A DNA stretch of 64,000 nucleotides, taken from contig NZ_FPCI01000001.1 of assembly GCF_900116385.1 (NCBI RefSeq), positions 1,736,001 through 1,800,000 of the forward strand, written 5' to 3'. Shown in pieces: positions 26,220 to 34,794 of this stretch. A program made the position numbers and the translations under genes. This DNA comes from Pseudoxanthomonas sp. YR558. GTDB taxonomy: Bacteria; Pseudomonadota; Gammaproteobacteria; Xanthomonadales; Xanthomonadaceae. Below the pieces are notes generated by a model. It did not search any database. It saw only the letters and a program-made list of their open reading frames with translations, and had not been told where the DNA came from. Numbering within the stretch: the first letter of the stretch is position 1; each line of letters starts with the position of its first letter.

Positions 26220-26576
26220 GGACTTTCCCCTCTCCGGAAATTCACGAATAGCGTGTTGGTATGCGTTGGCGCGACGTGCTCGAGGCCCCCTGTCCTCTCA
26301 CATTGGGCCGCATTGGACGCGCGATTGACAGCGTTGTCAACTTTCCCACAATTGCTCCGCTGAGCGCAGAAAACCCCTTGTTTTAAGCTGTTTCATCGAT
26401 GCTGCGGCGCAGCTGAAATCGTTTTCCATTCTTCGCATCGCTTTATCGGATGGAAGAAATTTGTTGCCCGCCGGTGCGGAAGGTTTTTGATTGGTATGGC
26501 GATCGAGGCCACTCAGCGCGCAGGGCTAGACCTCGCGCTGGCCGCGATCGATGAGTGGAAAAATGCGCGCGTGCCC
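26220..26576. other. Intergenic region between receptor 1 and LacI 1
   Basis: 357 bp without a gene. It holds the receptor promoter and operator (26312-26340), a cre-like TGAAATCGTTTTCC at 26414-26427 (one mismatch to TGnAAnCGnTTnCA), and AT-rich sequence around 26370-26470. No terminator for LacI 1 was found. Confidence 0.6.
26312..26340 (-). promoter_or_regulatory. Promoter and LacI operator of TonB-dependent receptor 1
   Basis: Minus-strand -35 TTGACA (26335-26340), 17-bp spacer, -10 TCCAAT (26312-26317). The palindrome TTGACA-GCGT-TGTCAA (26325-26340) overlaps the -35 and spacer. It shares TGACA-GCGY-TGTCA with the GH30 promoter site at 27847-27860, so both probably bind the LacI regulator encoded in between. 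Confidence 0.7.
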
Positions 26577-27587
26577 TCAGCGCCGCGCAGGCGACTGGGT
26601 CGACTCCCGGAACACCACTTCGTGCTCGACATGCACCATGCCGCCCGCCTCCGCCGTGCGAATGCGGGCCAGCAGCTGGAGCGTAGCCAGTCGGCCCATT
26701 TCAGAGGTGGGCTGACGGACGGTGGTCAACGCGGGATAGATATGGCGCGCGATGGGCGTGTCGTCGAAGCCGCACACCGAGATGTCCCGGGGCACGGCCA
26801 GGCCACGCTCGCAAGCCGCACGGATGACGCCGGCCGCCATATCGTCGTTGGCGGCGAAGATCGCGGTCGGAGGGCGCTTGAGGTCGAGCAGGCGGTTGCC
26901 GGCTTCGATGCCCGACTCGTACGAGAAGGCGCCCTGTACCACGAGGTCCTCGTCGAAATCGAGCCCCGCCTTGCGCAGCGCCTCGCGATAGCCTTTGAAG
27001 CGCCATTGGCATGCGCCGTGCGCGGGCGGGCCCTTGATGTGGGCGATGCGTCGATGGCCTTGCGCGACAAGGCCTGCCATCAGTTCTAGCACGGCTGCGG
27101 TCTCGTCCATCGATACGCCGATGCGGTCCTGCGGGTGCTTGGGTGCAATGCAGGCGAAAGGCACGTCGTGCTGCTCGAGGAACTCGAGCACCGCCGGGTC
27201 GTCGGTCAGCGGCGGGATCAACACCACGCCGTCAGGTGCGAAGTGCTCGAAGACCACCTTCAGATCCTCGGCCTTGCGTTGCTTGGCCGATCCGACGGGT
27301 GCGAGCACCAGGTTGTAGTGGTTGTCGCGACAGGCATCCAGCATGCCGCTCTGGATCTCCATCAGGTAGTTGCGCGAAGGATTGTTGTAGACCAGCGCGA
27401 TGACGTAGGAACGTTGCCCTGCAAGGCTGCGGGCGGAGAGATTGGGCCGGTACTGCAGTTGTTCGACTGCCTTCATGACGCGCTGGCGCATCTCGTCGCG
27501 CACGTTGGGCTCGTTGTTGAGCACGCGCGACACGGTCTTCATGGACACGCCGGCGGCGGCGGCCACGTCCTCGATCCGACTACGCAT
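26577..27587 (-). CDS. LacI-family repressor of sugar locus 1
   Basis: 336 residues. N-terminal HTH with the SMKTVSRVLNNEPNVRDEMRQ motif and hinge NLSARSLAG (residues 1-60), then a type-1 periplasmic-binding-protein fold effector domain (SYVIALVYNNPSRNYLMEIQ to the C-terminus, including IFAANDDMAAGVIRA and CGFDDTPIARHIYPALTTVRQP). It binds DNA as a dimer and is released by a sugar. MRSRIEDVAAAAGVS at 27587 gives the family N-terminus; an upstream reading is not LacI-like. It sits between the receptor and the GH30 gene whose promoters carry matching palindromes. NagR, SalC, BglR and related regulators use similar sites. Confidence 0.93.
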   Translation of the reverse strand: MRSRIEDVAAAAGVSMKTVSRVLNNEPNVRDEMRQRVMKAVEQLQYRPNLSARSLAGQRSYVIALVYNNPSRNYLMEIQSGMLDACRDNHYNLVLAPVGSAKQRKAEDLKVVFEHFAPDGVVLIPPLTDDPAVLEFLEQHDVPFACIAPKHPQDRIGVSMDETAAVLELMAGLVAQGHRRIAHIKGPPAHGACQWRFKGYREALRKAGLDFDEDLVVQGAFSYESGIEAGNRLLDLKRPPTAIFAANDDMAAGVIRAACERGLAVPRDISVCGFDDTPIARHIYPALTTVRQPTSEMGRLATLQLLARIRTAEAGGMVHVEHEVVFRESTQSPARR

Positions 27588-27919
27588 TCGGCTGCTCCCG
27601 CTCCACTCCGCACATCCTCCTGGCAAGACCCCGGATTCTGACAGCGACGCCCGTTCCCTGGATACCGCAGCGCGTGCCTGCACGCTGCAGCGGCTCCCCG
27701 ATCGCGCCATCCACACATGCGACGCGCGCGAATCGTTGTTGCAAAGCAGCACATCAGTGCGATGGACGCGCGATGCGATGTGCCCTGCATCGCGCGTCCC
27801 GCCACCGAACACCGCTTACGGTTGACACCAAGATGTACCAACGGTATGACAGCGCTGTCAACTACCGCGTGTCCGGCAAGCCGTTGCCGGCACTGCATCC
27901 ACCTTCGAGAGGCACCACG
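27588..27919. other. Divergent control region between LacI 1 and GH30
   Basis: 332 bp. It contains a LacI-type operator with promoter for GH30 (27822-27860) and the 5' leader of lacI. A GAGAGG ribosome site precedes the GH30 ATG at 27920. I see no other conserved element; the lacI promoter was not located. Confidence 0.6.
27822..27860 (+). promoter_or_regulatory. GH30 promoter with overlapping LacI operator
   Basis: -35 TTGACA (27822-27827), 17-bp spacer, -10 TATGAC (27845-27850). The perfect palindrome TGACAGCGCTGTCA at 27847-27860 covers the -10 and start site, a standard repression geometry. The half-sites match those of the receptor operator. Confidence 0.75.
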
Positions 27920-29386
27920 ATGCATTCCACCCGTATGTTCGCCGCCGTCGCGCTGGGCGTGACGATGGCCGCCGGCCTGACGCACGCCGATGCCGCGCAA
28001 CCCCGGGAGACTCCCATGCCGACGTCGGCGACCGTCACCATCTACACCACCGCGCAGGACACCGGGCAGCGCCTGAGCAAGACCGGCACCGCCACCTTGA
28101 AGGCCGGCCACAAGCTCACCGAGGTCGAGAATTCGGTTTTCGTCGATCCCGCGAAGCGCTTCCAGTCGATGCTGGGTATCGGCGGCGCGATCACCGATTC
28201 CACCGCCGAGGTGTACGCCACGCTGTCGCCGGACAAGCGCGGCGAGTTCATGAAGGCGTACTACGACAAGGATGCCGGCATCGGCTATTCGCTGGCGCGC
28301 ACGACCATCCACAGCTCGGACTTCAGCTCGGCCAGCTACACCTACGTCAAGGAAGGCGACAAAGCGCTGGCGTCGTTCTCGATCGACCACGACCGCCAGG
28401 CACGCCTGCCGATGATCAAGCAGGCCATCGCGGCCGCCGGCGGCGACCTGCCGCTGTTCGCCAGCCCGTGGAGCGCGCCGGCCTTCATGAAGACCAACAA
28501 GCACATGCTGCGCGGCGGCGCCTTGCTGCCCGAGTACCGCCAGGCGTGGGCGAACTACTTCGTCAAGTTCATCCAGGCGTACGAGAAGGAAGGTGTCCCC
28601 ATCTGGGGCATCACCGTGCAGAACGAGCCTATGGCCACTCAGACCTGGGAATCGATGCTCTACACGGCGGAAGAAGAGCGCGACTTCCTCAAGGACTACC
28701 TCGGCCCGACGATGCACAAGGCCGGCTTCGCCGACAAGAAGATCATCGTGTGGGACCACAACCGCGACATGATGCTGTACCGCGCACAAGTGATCCTCGG
28801 TGATCCCGAGGCGGCGAAGTACGCTTGGGGCCTGGGCTTCCACTGGTACGAGACCTGGGCGGGCTTCGACCCGATGTTCCGTAACGTCGCCGCGGTGACG
28901 CAGGCTTTCCCCGATAAGCCCGTGCTGCTGACCGAGGCGGCGGTGGAGAAATTCGACCCCGCGCGCTACCAGTACTGGCCGAACGCCGAACGCTATGGCA
29001 CGTCGATGATCAACGACTTCAACAATGGCGCCGTGGGCTGGACCGACTGGAACATGCTGTTGGACGAGAAGGGCGGCCCCAACCATGTGGGCAACTTCTG
29101 CTTCGCCCCGCTGCATGCCGATACGCGCACGGGCGAACTGATCTATACGCCCAGCTACTACTACATCGGCCACTTCTCGAAGTTCATCCGCCCGGAAGCT
29201 CGCCGCGTCAGCACCGCCACCAGCCGCAGCACACTGCTGGCGACGTCCTTCGTGAATCCGGACGGACGCTTGGCTACGGTGGTGATGAATCCGACCGACA
29301 AGGAGATCGCCTACAACTTCTACGTCGGCCAGGCCTCGACCGTGGTCACCATCCCGGCGCGCGCGATCCAGACGCTGGTTAACTGA
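27920..29386 (+). CDS. Secreted GH30-family glycoside hydrolase
   Basis: 488 residues, signal peptide ending near DAAQ. GH30 (TIM barrel plus C-terminal beta domain): GIGGAITDSTAEV near 86-98 is the family motif, acid/base E236 in TVQNEP, nucleophile E339 in LLTEAAVE, and aromatic GFHWYETW between. GH30 members include glucosylceramidase, beta-1,6-glucanase, beta-glucosidase and beta-xylosidase; the exact substrate is not deducible. GAGAGG eight bases before the ATG supports 27920. It is controlled by a LacI operator and followed after 4 bp by a deacetylase-like gene. Exported, so it may process polysaccharide before receptor 1 takes up the product. Confidence 0.9.
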   Translation: MHSTRMFAAVALGVTMAAGLTHADAAQPRETPMPTSATVTIYTTAQDTGQRLSKTGTATLKAGHKLTEVENSVFVDPAKRFQSMLGIGGAITDSTAEVYATLSPDKRGEFMKAYYDKDAGIGYSLARTTIHSSDFSSASYTYVKEGDKALASFSIDHDRQARLPMIKQAIAAAGGDLPLFASPWSAPAFMKTNKHMLRGGALLPEYRQAWANYFVKFIQAYEKEGVPIWGITVQNEPMATQTWESMLYTAEEERDFLKDYLGPTMHKAGFADKKIIVWDHNRDMMLYRAQVILGDPEAAKYAWGLGFHWYETWAGFDPMFRNVAAVTQAFPDKPVLLTEAAVEKFDPARYQYWPNAERYGTSMINDFNNGAVGWTDWNMLLDEKGGPNHVGNFCFAPLHADTRTGELIYTPSYYYIGHFSKFIRPEARRVSTATSRSTLLATSFVNPDGRLATVVMNPTDKEIAYNFYVGQASTVVTIPARAIQTLVN

Positions 29387-29390
29387 CGCC

Positions 29391-30215
29391 GTGACATTCT
29401 CGCTGCGCCCGATGCGCTGCTGGCCGCTGGCGTTGCTGCTGGTGGCGACGCACGCACTCGCCGCGGAACCGTTTGCCTGGCCGGGCGGCAAGCGAGCCGC
29501 CGTCAGCCTCGCCTACGACGACGCGCTGCCGTCGCAACTGGACCATGCGATCCCGGCGCTGGACCGGCACGGCCTGAAGGGCAGCTTCTACCTGACGCTG
29601 GCGTCGGACACGCTGCGCACGCGTCGGGAGGCGTGGGTAGAGGCTGCCCATCGTGGGCACGAGCTCGGCAACCACAGCCTGTTCCACCAGTGTTCTTCTT
29701 CGCTGCCGGATCGGGCGTGGGTGCCGCCGCATCGTGATCTCGACACGACCACGGTCGCGCAGATGGCCGATCAGGTGCGCCTCGCCAACGTCATGCTCGC
29801 CGCGCTGGATGGCCGTACCGCGCGCACGATGACCGTGCCCTGCGGCGACACGCAGGCGCAGGACGGCAACTACATCGATGCCGTGGCGTCGGAGTTCGTC
29901 GGTATCAAGCTGGGCCAGGGCGGCGTGGTGGTGGACATGGCGACGCTCGATGTCGCGGCCGTGCCGGTGGATGTCCCGGTGGGCGTCACTGGCGAGCAGC
30001 TGATCGCGCGCGTCGAGGAAGCCGCGCGACGCGGCACCCTGGTCAGCTTCACCTTCCATGGCATCGGCGGCGACTACCTGTCGGTATCGAACGAAGCACA
30101 CGACGCGCTGCTGCGGCACCTTGCCGCCCATCCCGATGTGTACTGGGTGGCGCCTTTCGTGGACATCATGCAGTACGTCGCGCGCGTGCGCTCCACCCAG
30201 CACACGACACCCTAG
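29391..30215 (+). CDS. Polysaccharide deacetylase-like (NodB fold) secreted protein
   Basis: 274 residues with signal peptide (ALAAEPFAWPGG). NodB/CE4-like core: AVSLAYDDALPSQLDHAIPAL is the motif 1 region with DD, HRGHELGNHSLFH provides the HxxxH-type motif 2, and later SFTFHGIGGDY is motif 4-like. Hydrolyses N- or O-acetyl groups on sugars. It starts with GTG at 29391, four bases after the GH30 stop; an ATG at 29412 would give a shorter signal peptide. Coupled to GH30, suggesting joint action on an acetylated glycan. Function is probable, substrate unknown. Confidence 0.85.
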   Translation: MTFSLRPMRCWPLALLLVATHALAAEPFAWPGGKRAAVSLAYDDALPSQLDHAIPALDRHGLKGSFYLTLASDTLRTRREAWVEAAHRGHELGNHSLFHQCSSSLPDRAWVPPHRDLDTTTVAQMADQVRLANVMLAALDGRTARTMTVPCGDTQAQDGNYIDAVASEFVGIKLGQGGVVVDMATLDVAAVPVDVPVGVTGEQLIARVEEAARRGTLVSFTFHGIGGDYLSVSNEAHDALLRHLAAHPDVYWVAPFVDIMQYVARVRSTQHTTP

Positions 30216-30222
30216 CCCGCGC

Positions 30223-31212
30223 TCAACGATCGCAGGACACCAGCTTCTTGCGGGCGTGCCACAGGGCGCGCCGCGCCAGGGTGTAGGCCATATCCGCTTC
30301 GCGCGGCAACAGGTGTTCGGCGCGCACGGGATCGGCACCATGCGCGAACGCGTACTCGATGCCCTCCAATTGGGACAGGTGCAGGCGCACCGGTCGCGCG
30401 AAGTCGGCGAAAAGCGATGCTTTGCAGTGCGCGAAGTCGCGGCCAAGCAGCGCCAGTTGGCCGCGAATGGCCCGACTCGCTGCCCCCTCCAGTCCCGGCG
30501 CCGGCTCCTCCGCGATCGGCGCAGCCTTGTACGCATCGCCAGTGGCTTCGCTACCCAGGTCCGCGATCCGCTCGTGCAAGGCGGGATTGAAGCGCACCGG
30601 CGGCGGCGGCCGTGCGCGCGCGGGTTGGTCGCCCGTACCGAGCGGGATACTCACCGCCCCGCCCGTGACCGTGCCGTGCGCGTTCTCCAGCGCGACGTCG
30701 CCCGCCGTGCCCTTGCCTCGCCACACGCGATCAAAACGGGTCTCGCGGTACTCGACCGGATTGACGCGATCGAACGGCCCGCGCGCGCCCGCCTGCCGCC
30801 CATCCGGCGGGCTGCCGGGCGGTTGCCCGGGTGCGGGCGGCAAGGCGCCGATGCCCTCGGGCACACGCACGCGCCCGTCGCGCCCATACAGACGCATCTG
30901 CGACGGCACCGGCTGCGTGGACGTCGCGACAGCCGATGTGGGCTGTGCCATGGGCGGCGCATGCGACGTGGCACCGCTACGCGCCGCAGCATCGAGGCGT
31001 GCAGGGTCCATCACGGCGTCCGGGGAAGCGCGTTCCCGGACGATGAAGCGCAACCGCAGCGGCGACGCTTCCCCTTCGGCCAACTTCGCCGTCGGATGCT
31101 GAAACAGCAGCACCATCAGCGCGAACGCCATGACGGCCGCACTGGAGACGCCTGCGATGAGGCGATCCAGCACGTCCGTATCCGGCGCGTGCGCACGCGG
31201 ATCAGGCGGCAC
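30223..31212 (-). CDS. Hypothetical Pro-rich membrane-anchored protein
   Basis: 329 residues; unrecognised. One hydrophobic helix (VSSAAVMAFALMVLLF, about 22-37) anchors it in the inner membrane, followed by a short polar SPLRLRFIVRERASPD segment. A long Pro/Gly/Ala-rich spacer (about 75-215) would span the periplasm, and a helical C-terminal domain ends with ALWHARKKLVSC. The layout resembles a TonB-like or envelope-spanning adaptor, but no TonB C-terminal motif is present. Its stop is 7 bp from the convergent deacetylase stop. Confidence 0.7.
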   Translation of the reverse strand: MPPDPRAHAPDTDVLDRLIAGVSSAAVMAFALMVLLFQHPTAKLAEGEASPLRLRFIVRERASPDAVMDPARLDAAARSGATSHAPPMAQPTSAVATSTQPVPSQMRLYGRDGRVRVPEGIGALPPAPGQPPGSPPDGRQAGARGPFDRVNPVEYRETRFDRVWRGKGTAGDVALENAHGTVTGGAVSIPLGTGDQPARARPPPPVRFNPALHERIADLGSEATGDAYKAAPIAEEPAPGLEGAASRAIRGQLALLGRDFAHCKASLFADFARPVRLHLSQLEGIEYAFAHGADPVRAEHLLPREADMAYTLARRALWHARKKLVSCDR

Positions 31213-31272
31213 GCACTACCACGCGAGCCGACCACTGATCGCAGCTCACTCCCTCCTGCACGACGGATAGGG

Positions 31273-31629
31273 TCACACAGGATCTTCGATGTCGTGGGGT
31301 TCGCCCGGCGGAGGCGGATATCCCCGATCCTCGAGACAGGCGTCCAGTAGCGCCCGCTGGTCATCGCTCAATGCTGACGGGGGCGCGTCACGGTCACCGG
31401 ACGAAGGAGGGGGCAAGTCGAGTTCGTCCGCACACGTCGCGATCGCTGCATCGATATCGGGCGGCGGGAAAGGCATATCGCCATGGCCCCGTGGCGGAGG
31501 TGGCGGCCCACCGGGCCCGAAGGCGTGTGGCAACGAACGGTGCGCATGAGGGAACGGCGTGCAGCAGGCCGCAAGGCCGATGGTCAGCCCGGCGAGCGCC
31601 AGGCCACGCAGGAAAGGAACGTAAGACAC
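31273..31629 (-). CDS. Small Pro-rich lipoprotein
   Basis: 118 residues, unrecognised. Short signal peptide with lipobox LAACC, then His/Pro/Gly-rich sequence and a final region with ATCADELDLPPPSSGD and LLDACLEDRGYPPPPGEP. A GTG at 31629 is chosen because GAGGAAA lies five bases upstream; the longer in-frame ATG has no family support. Metal binding (His, Asp, Cys) is conceivable but not shown. It is upstream of the Pro-rich membrane protein gene by 60 bp. Confidence 0.6.
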   Translation of the reverse strand: MSYVPFLRGLALAGLTIGLAACCTPFPHAHRSLPHAFGPGGPPPPPRGHGDMPFPPPDIDAAIATCADELDLPPPSSGDRDAPPSALSDDQRALLDACLEDRGYPPPPGEPHDIEDPV

Positions 31630-31764
31630 GCGATTTCCTCGCAGGATCAGGGTGAACACGGGCGACGATGGAGCAAAGCCGGCACGGGGGACGGAACGGG
31701 ACGTGGGAGAGGTTGGCCACCGTGCCGTCCCACCATGCCGGGCGGAACACGGATGCAGCATGAA

Positions 31765-32784
31765 TCACGCGTGTGGCATGCGAATGCCGGCCTGTGTCAG
31801 CCTCGTCGCACGCGATGCCGGCAGGTGTGCGACCGCGCGTATGCCCACGCGGCTGGCAAGGGCGGATTCCACCCAGCGACGCTGCGCGGCGTCGAGCACA
31901 TCGCCGAACGGATCGCGCGCCTGCAGGGGTTCCAGGTTGCCCGCCTTCCACGGCTCGTCCGTGCGGATCAGGCCACCAGCGAGGGTGCGATAACGCGACC
32001 ACAGCGTGTCGTCGGGTTCGCAACCGAGGAAGGCCAGCACGCGGCCCATCGTATCGCGCGGCGTCCGCACCAGTGCTTCGTAGCTCACGTGCAGGTGGCG
32101 TGGATCGTTGCGCCAGCGTTCGCTTTCACGTCGCGCAGTGTCCCAGCGGTCCACGCACTTCTCCAACGACAGGAACGGTCGCCAACCGGGATGGTCGCGA
32201 GCGGCGCGGTACAACGAACCGACAACCTGCGTGCCTTCGCGTTGCACATGGATGAAGCGTGCGTCCGGCACGCCGCTGCGCAGATGGTCGATGTAGAACA
32301 GGTGATCAGGCGTCTTCTCGACCCAGATCGGCTTGTGCATGGCCAAGGCATGGGCGTCGAGGGTCCGCACGAACGCGTGCAGCTGCGCGGCGAGCCGCCA
32401 TCGATCCCGGTCCGGCGCATCGACGGGAAGGTTGAGCTGGCGCAGGAACGTCCAGGTGCGCTTGGCGCGGCGCGGATCGACCAGCGACCAGCGTGTGAAC
32501 GCATCGCGACGCCAGTGCCTCAAACGGGCCATGGGCGCGCGGGGTCGGTCGGCATCGCAACGACGGTGCTCCTCACTGCCGAGCATCATCGGCAGGAAGT
32601 GGGTCTCCGGTTGTGATCGGATCTGACGGTGCGCATGCAGCAGCGACTGCAGCAGTGTGGTGCCGGAACGGGGGCAGCCGACGACGAACACGCGGCGCCG
32701 TACATGACCCGCCTGCGTACGGCTCGCGGCTTCTCTGAGAGCGTCGGCCAGGCAGGCCTGTTGTTGAAGACGACGCGCGCTCAC
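31765..32784 (-). CDS. Sulfotransferase-family protein
   Basis: 339 residues, PAPS-dependent sulfotransferase family. The 5'-PSB loop is VGCPRSGTTLLQ (about 35-46), and the 3'-PB region is RFIHVQREGTQVVGSLYRAARD; TLARY-type C-terminal end is weak. It transfers sulfate to hydroxyl or amino groups of glycans or small molecules, cytosolic or membrane-peripheral. A GTG at 32784 overlaps the upstream glycosyltransferase stop as GTGA, so the two are translationally coupled. Together they may make a sulfated glycan. The acceptor is unknown. Confidence 0.88.
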   Translation of the reverse strand: MSARRLQQQACLADALREAASRTQAGHVRRRVFVVGCPRSGTTLLQSLLHAHRQIRSQPETHFLPMMLGSEEHRRCDADRPRAPMARLRHWRRDAFTRWSLVDPRRAKRTWTFLRQLNLPVDAPDRDRWRLAAQLHAFVRTLDAHALAMHKPIWVEKTPDHLFYIDHLRSGVPDARFIHVQREGTQVVGSLYRAARDHPGWRPFLSLEKCVDRWDTARRESERWRNDPRHLHVSYEALVRTPRDTMGRVLAFLGCEPDDTLWSRYRTLAGGLIRTDEPWKAGNLEPLQARDPFGDVLDAAQRRWVESALASRVGIRAVAHLPASRATRLTQAGIRMPHA

Positions 32785-33791
32785 GAAGCACACCCGGTGG
32801 CGAGGCCGGGGGTCGTCTCGCCAAACAGCATGGGTACGGTCGCCTGCACGCGCGCATGGAACGCGCGGCGGCCCGCAAGGAAATGGGTGCGCGCCGCCTC
32901 GCCCATCGCGGCGCGCTGCCAACCCGTGAGGCACAAGGCATAGTCGACCGCGCGTTCGATCGCCTCGATGGTGACCTCATGGGTCGTATCCAGCCCTTGC
33001 CTCCGACCGGGTAGCGCCTTCATCAACACGCCACGGTCCGGCGTCACATGCTCGTTCATCGGCGCTGCATCGGTCGCCAATACCACCGCGCCCACGCTCA
33101 TCGCCTCGACGAGATGATGACCGTAGCCCTCGACTTCAGAGGGGCAGACGTGAAACACGTGCCGGTTCTGCAACCACCGTAGCGCACTGTCGTCGAGGTA
33201 GCCGACGTGATGCTCGATGTTCGTCGCAGCCGGCCCTCGGCGTGCATGGCGCTCGGCCTGGACGACGGTAAGTCGCGGCCACTCCGGGTGCCGGCGCCAG
33301 GCCGCCAGCAGTACCTTGGTGCCCTTCGACGCGCTGCTGCCGGCGAGATGGAAGAAAGCGCGTTCGCGCGCCACCGACACATCGCGCCGGTCATCGCTGG
33401 TGAAGCCGAGATACGCCGTGGGGCACCCGCGCGCCTCGAACAACCGCTGCGCATGCCGGGTCTTGCACAGGACCAGGTCGAATCGCGGCAGCAACGGCTG
33501 CCACTTGTCGAGCAGCCATTCCGGGTTGGGCACCAGCACGTTGCGTTTTGCCAACGGCAGGCAGCGCGGATAGACGCGCTCGAGGAACACCTGCACATCG
33601 AGACGGCCGTGGCGCAGTCGGCTCGCCCAGAGATCCAGCTCCATCGCCTTGCCAGAACGGCCACCAGCGCCGAACGCAACCCGCTCGCAGTCCAGTCCGG
33701 CATGGAACAGGCCCTCCGCCATCAACCTGAGGTCGCGGCTGAGGCCCACCCCGTTGTCGCGGGTGAGCAGACGCAGTGAAGGAGCGGGCAT
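32781..33791 (-). CDS. GT-B glycosyltransferase (GT4-like)
   Basis: 336 residues. GT-B fold: N-terminal acceptor domain (LRLLTRDNGVGLSRDLRLMAEGL) and C-terminal nucleotide-sugar domain with FFHLAGSSASKGTKVLLAAWRR and the EX7E-type motif CPSEVEGYGHHLVEAMSVG, followed by ATDAAPMNEHV. It transfers a sugar from a nucleotide donor, probably in an exopolysaccharide or glycolipid context. ATG at 33791 is used; a longer open frame upstream has no family support. It overlaps the sulfotransferase gene by 4 bp. Confidence 0.88.
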   Translation of the reverse strand: MPAPSLRLLTRDNGVGLSRDLRLMAEGLFHAGLDCERVAFGAGGRSGKAMELDLWASRLRHGRLDVQVFLERVYPRCLPLAKRNVLVPNPEWLLDKWQPLLPRFDLVLCKTRHAQRLFEARGCPTAYLGFTSDDRRDVSVARERAFFHLAGSSASKGTKVLLAAWRRHPEWPRLTVVQAERHARRGPAATNIEHHVGYLDDSALRWLQNRHVFHVCPSEVEGYGHHLVEAMSVGAVVLATDAAPMNEHVTPDRGVLMKALPGRRQGLDTTHEVTIEAIERAVDYALCLTGWQRAAMGEAARTHFLAGRRAFHARVQATVPMLFGETTPGLATGCAS

Positions 33792-33981
33792 GGCGTGCAC
33801 CGGTGTCGGGAGAGTCGTGAGCCTGCGCGGGCGATGTCGCGTGGATTTGCCCCTGTGTCGCCGTTCGAAATGCCACACGACACACAGCGCCACACGCCGA
33901 CACACCGGCGCCATGCGTAGCGGGCACGCTGCCTTGGTGTTGGCGTCAGACCAACCGTGTCCTCAATCCCCGGAAATCCTT

Positions 33982-34010
33982 GCCGCCACACCGCGTGGCG
34001 GCACTTTTTT
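33982..34010 (+). terminator. Orphan Rho-independent terminator in the leader of the response-regulator gene
   Basis: Hairpin GCCGCCAC (33982-33989)/GTGGCGGC (33995-34002), followed by a T run (34005-34010) on the plus strand. No gene precedes it on this strand: the glycosyltransferase gene at 33791 is divergent. It may end a small RNA or attenuate the two-component operon beginning at 34075. A second small inverted repeat (GTTGG...CCAAC) lies about 40 bp upstream. Confidence 0.7.
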
Positions 34011-34074
34011 CCTCGGTAGGGCCGGTCCCGGGATGGCGCATACTTCCCATGGACGCCGCCTGCGACGCTGCACG

Positions 34075-34794
34075 ATGGACCTGAGCTCCCACATCCTGGT
34101 GGTCGACGACGACCCCGAACTGCGCACCCTGATCGGCGATTTCCTGCGCGACCACGGCTATCACGTGGAGGTGGCGGCCGATGTGGCGACCATGCGCGAA
34201 GCGATCGCTCGCCGACGGCCGGACCTGGTCGTGCTCGATGTGATGATGCCGGGCGAGGACGGCCTGTCGGCGGCGCGTCGGCTGGCGAACGAGGGTGGCC
34301 CGCCCGTCATCATGCTCAGCGCGCTCGGTACCGACACCGACCGCATCATCGGCCTGGAAGTCGGCGCCGACGACTATCTCGCCAAACCCTGCAACCCGCG
34401 CGAGTTGCTCGCGCGCGTACGGGCGCTGCTGCGGCGCAATCCGCCCGCAGCGGAAGGCGAGCCCGCGCCATCCGGCGGCTTGCAGTACCGCTTCGATGGC
34501 TGGAGCCTGGATGTGGCGCGGCGCGAGTTGCGCGATCCGACGGGCATGCACATCACGCTGTCCGATGGCGAGTTCAGCCTGCTGCGCACCTTCGTCGAGC
34601 ACCCGCAACGTGTCCTGAGCCGCGACCAGTTGCTGGACTACGCGCGCGGCCACAACGTGGATGTCTACGACCGCGCCATCGACAGCCAGGTAAGCCGCTT
34701 GCGTCGCAAGCTCAGCGAACGTGGCGGTCCGGACATGATCCGGACGATCCGCAACGAGGGCTACATGCTGCTGCCGTCGGTCGTGCGCCGATGA
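34075..34794 (+). CDS. OmpR-family response regulator
   Basis: 239 residues. Receiver domain with DDD (11-13), phospho-acceptor D55 (VVLDVMMPG), a Thr/Ser switch region and K in YLAKP; a winged-helix DNA-binding domain occupies about 135-239 (SDGEFSLLRTFVEHPQRVLSRDQLL and VSRLRRKLSERGGP). The gene overlaps the histidine kinase by 4 bp (ATGA), so they form one operon. Convergent with a TonB receptor gene. Signal and targets unknown; the layout resembles PhoP/OmpR type. The ATG at 34075 follows the orphan terminator. Confidence 0.94.
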   Translation: MDLSSHILVVDDDPELRTLIGDFLRDHGYHVEVAADVATMREAIARRRPDLVVLDVMMPGEDGLSAARRLANEGGPPVIMLSALGTDTDRIIGLEVGADDYLAKPCNPRELLARVRALLRRNPPAAEGEPAPSGGLQYRFDGWSLDVARRELRDPTGMHITLSDGEFSLLRTFVEHPQRVLSRDQLLDYARGHNVDVYDRAIDSQVSRLRRKLSERGGPDMIRTIRNEGYMLLPSVVRR

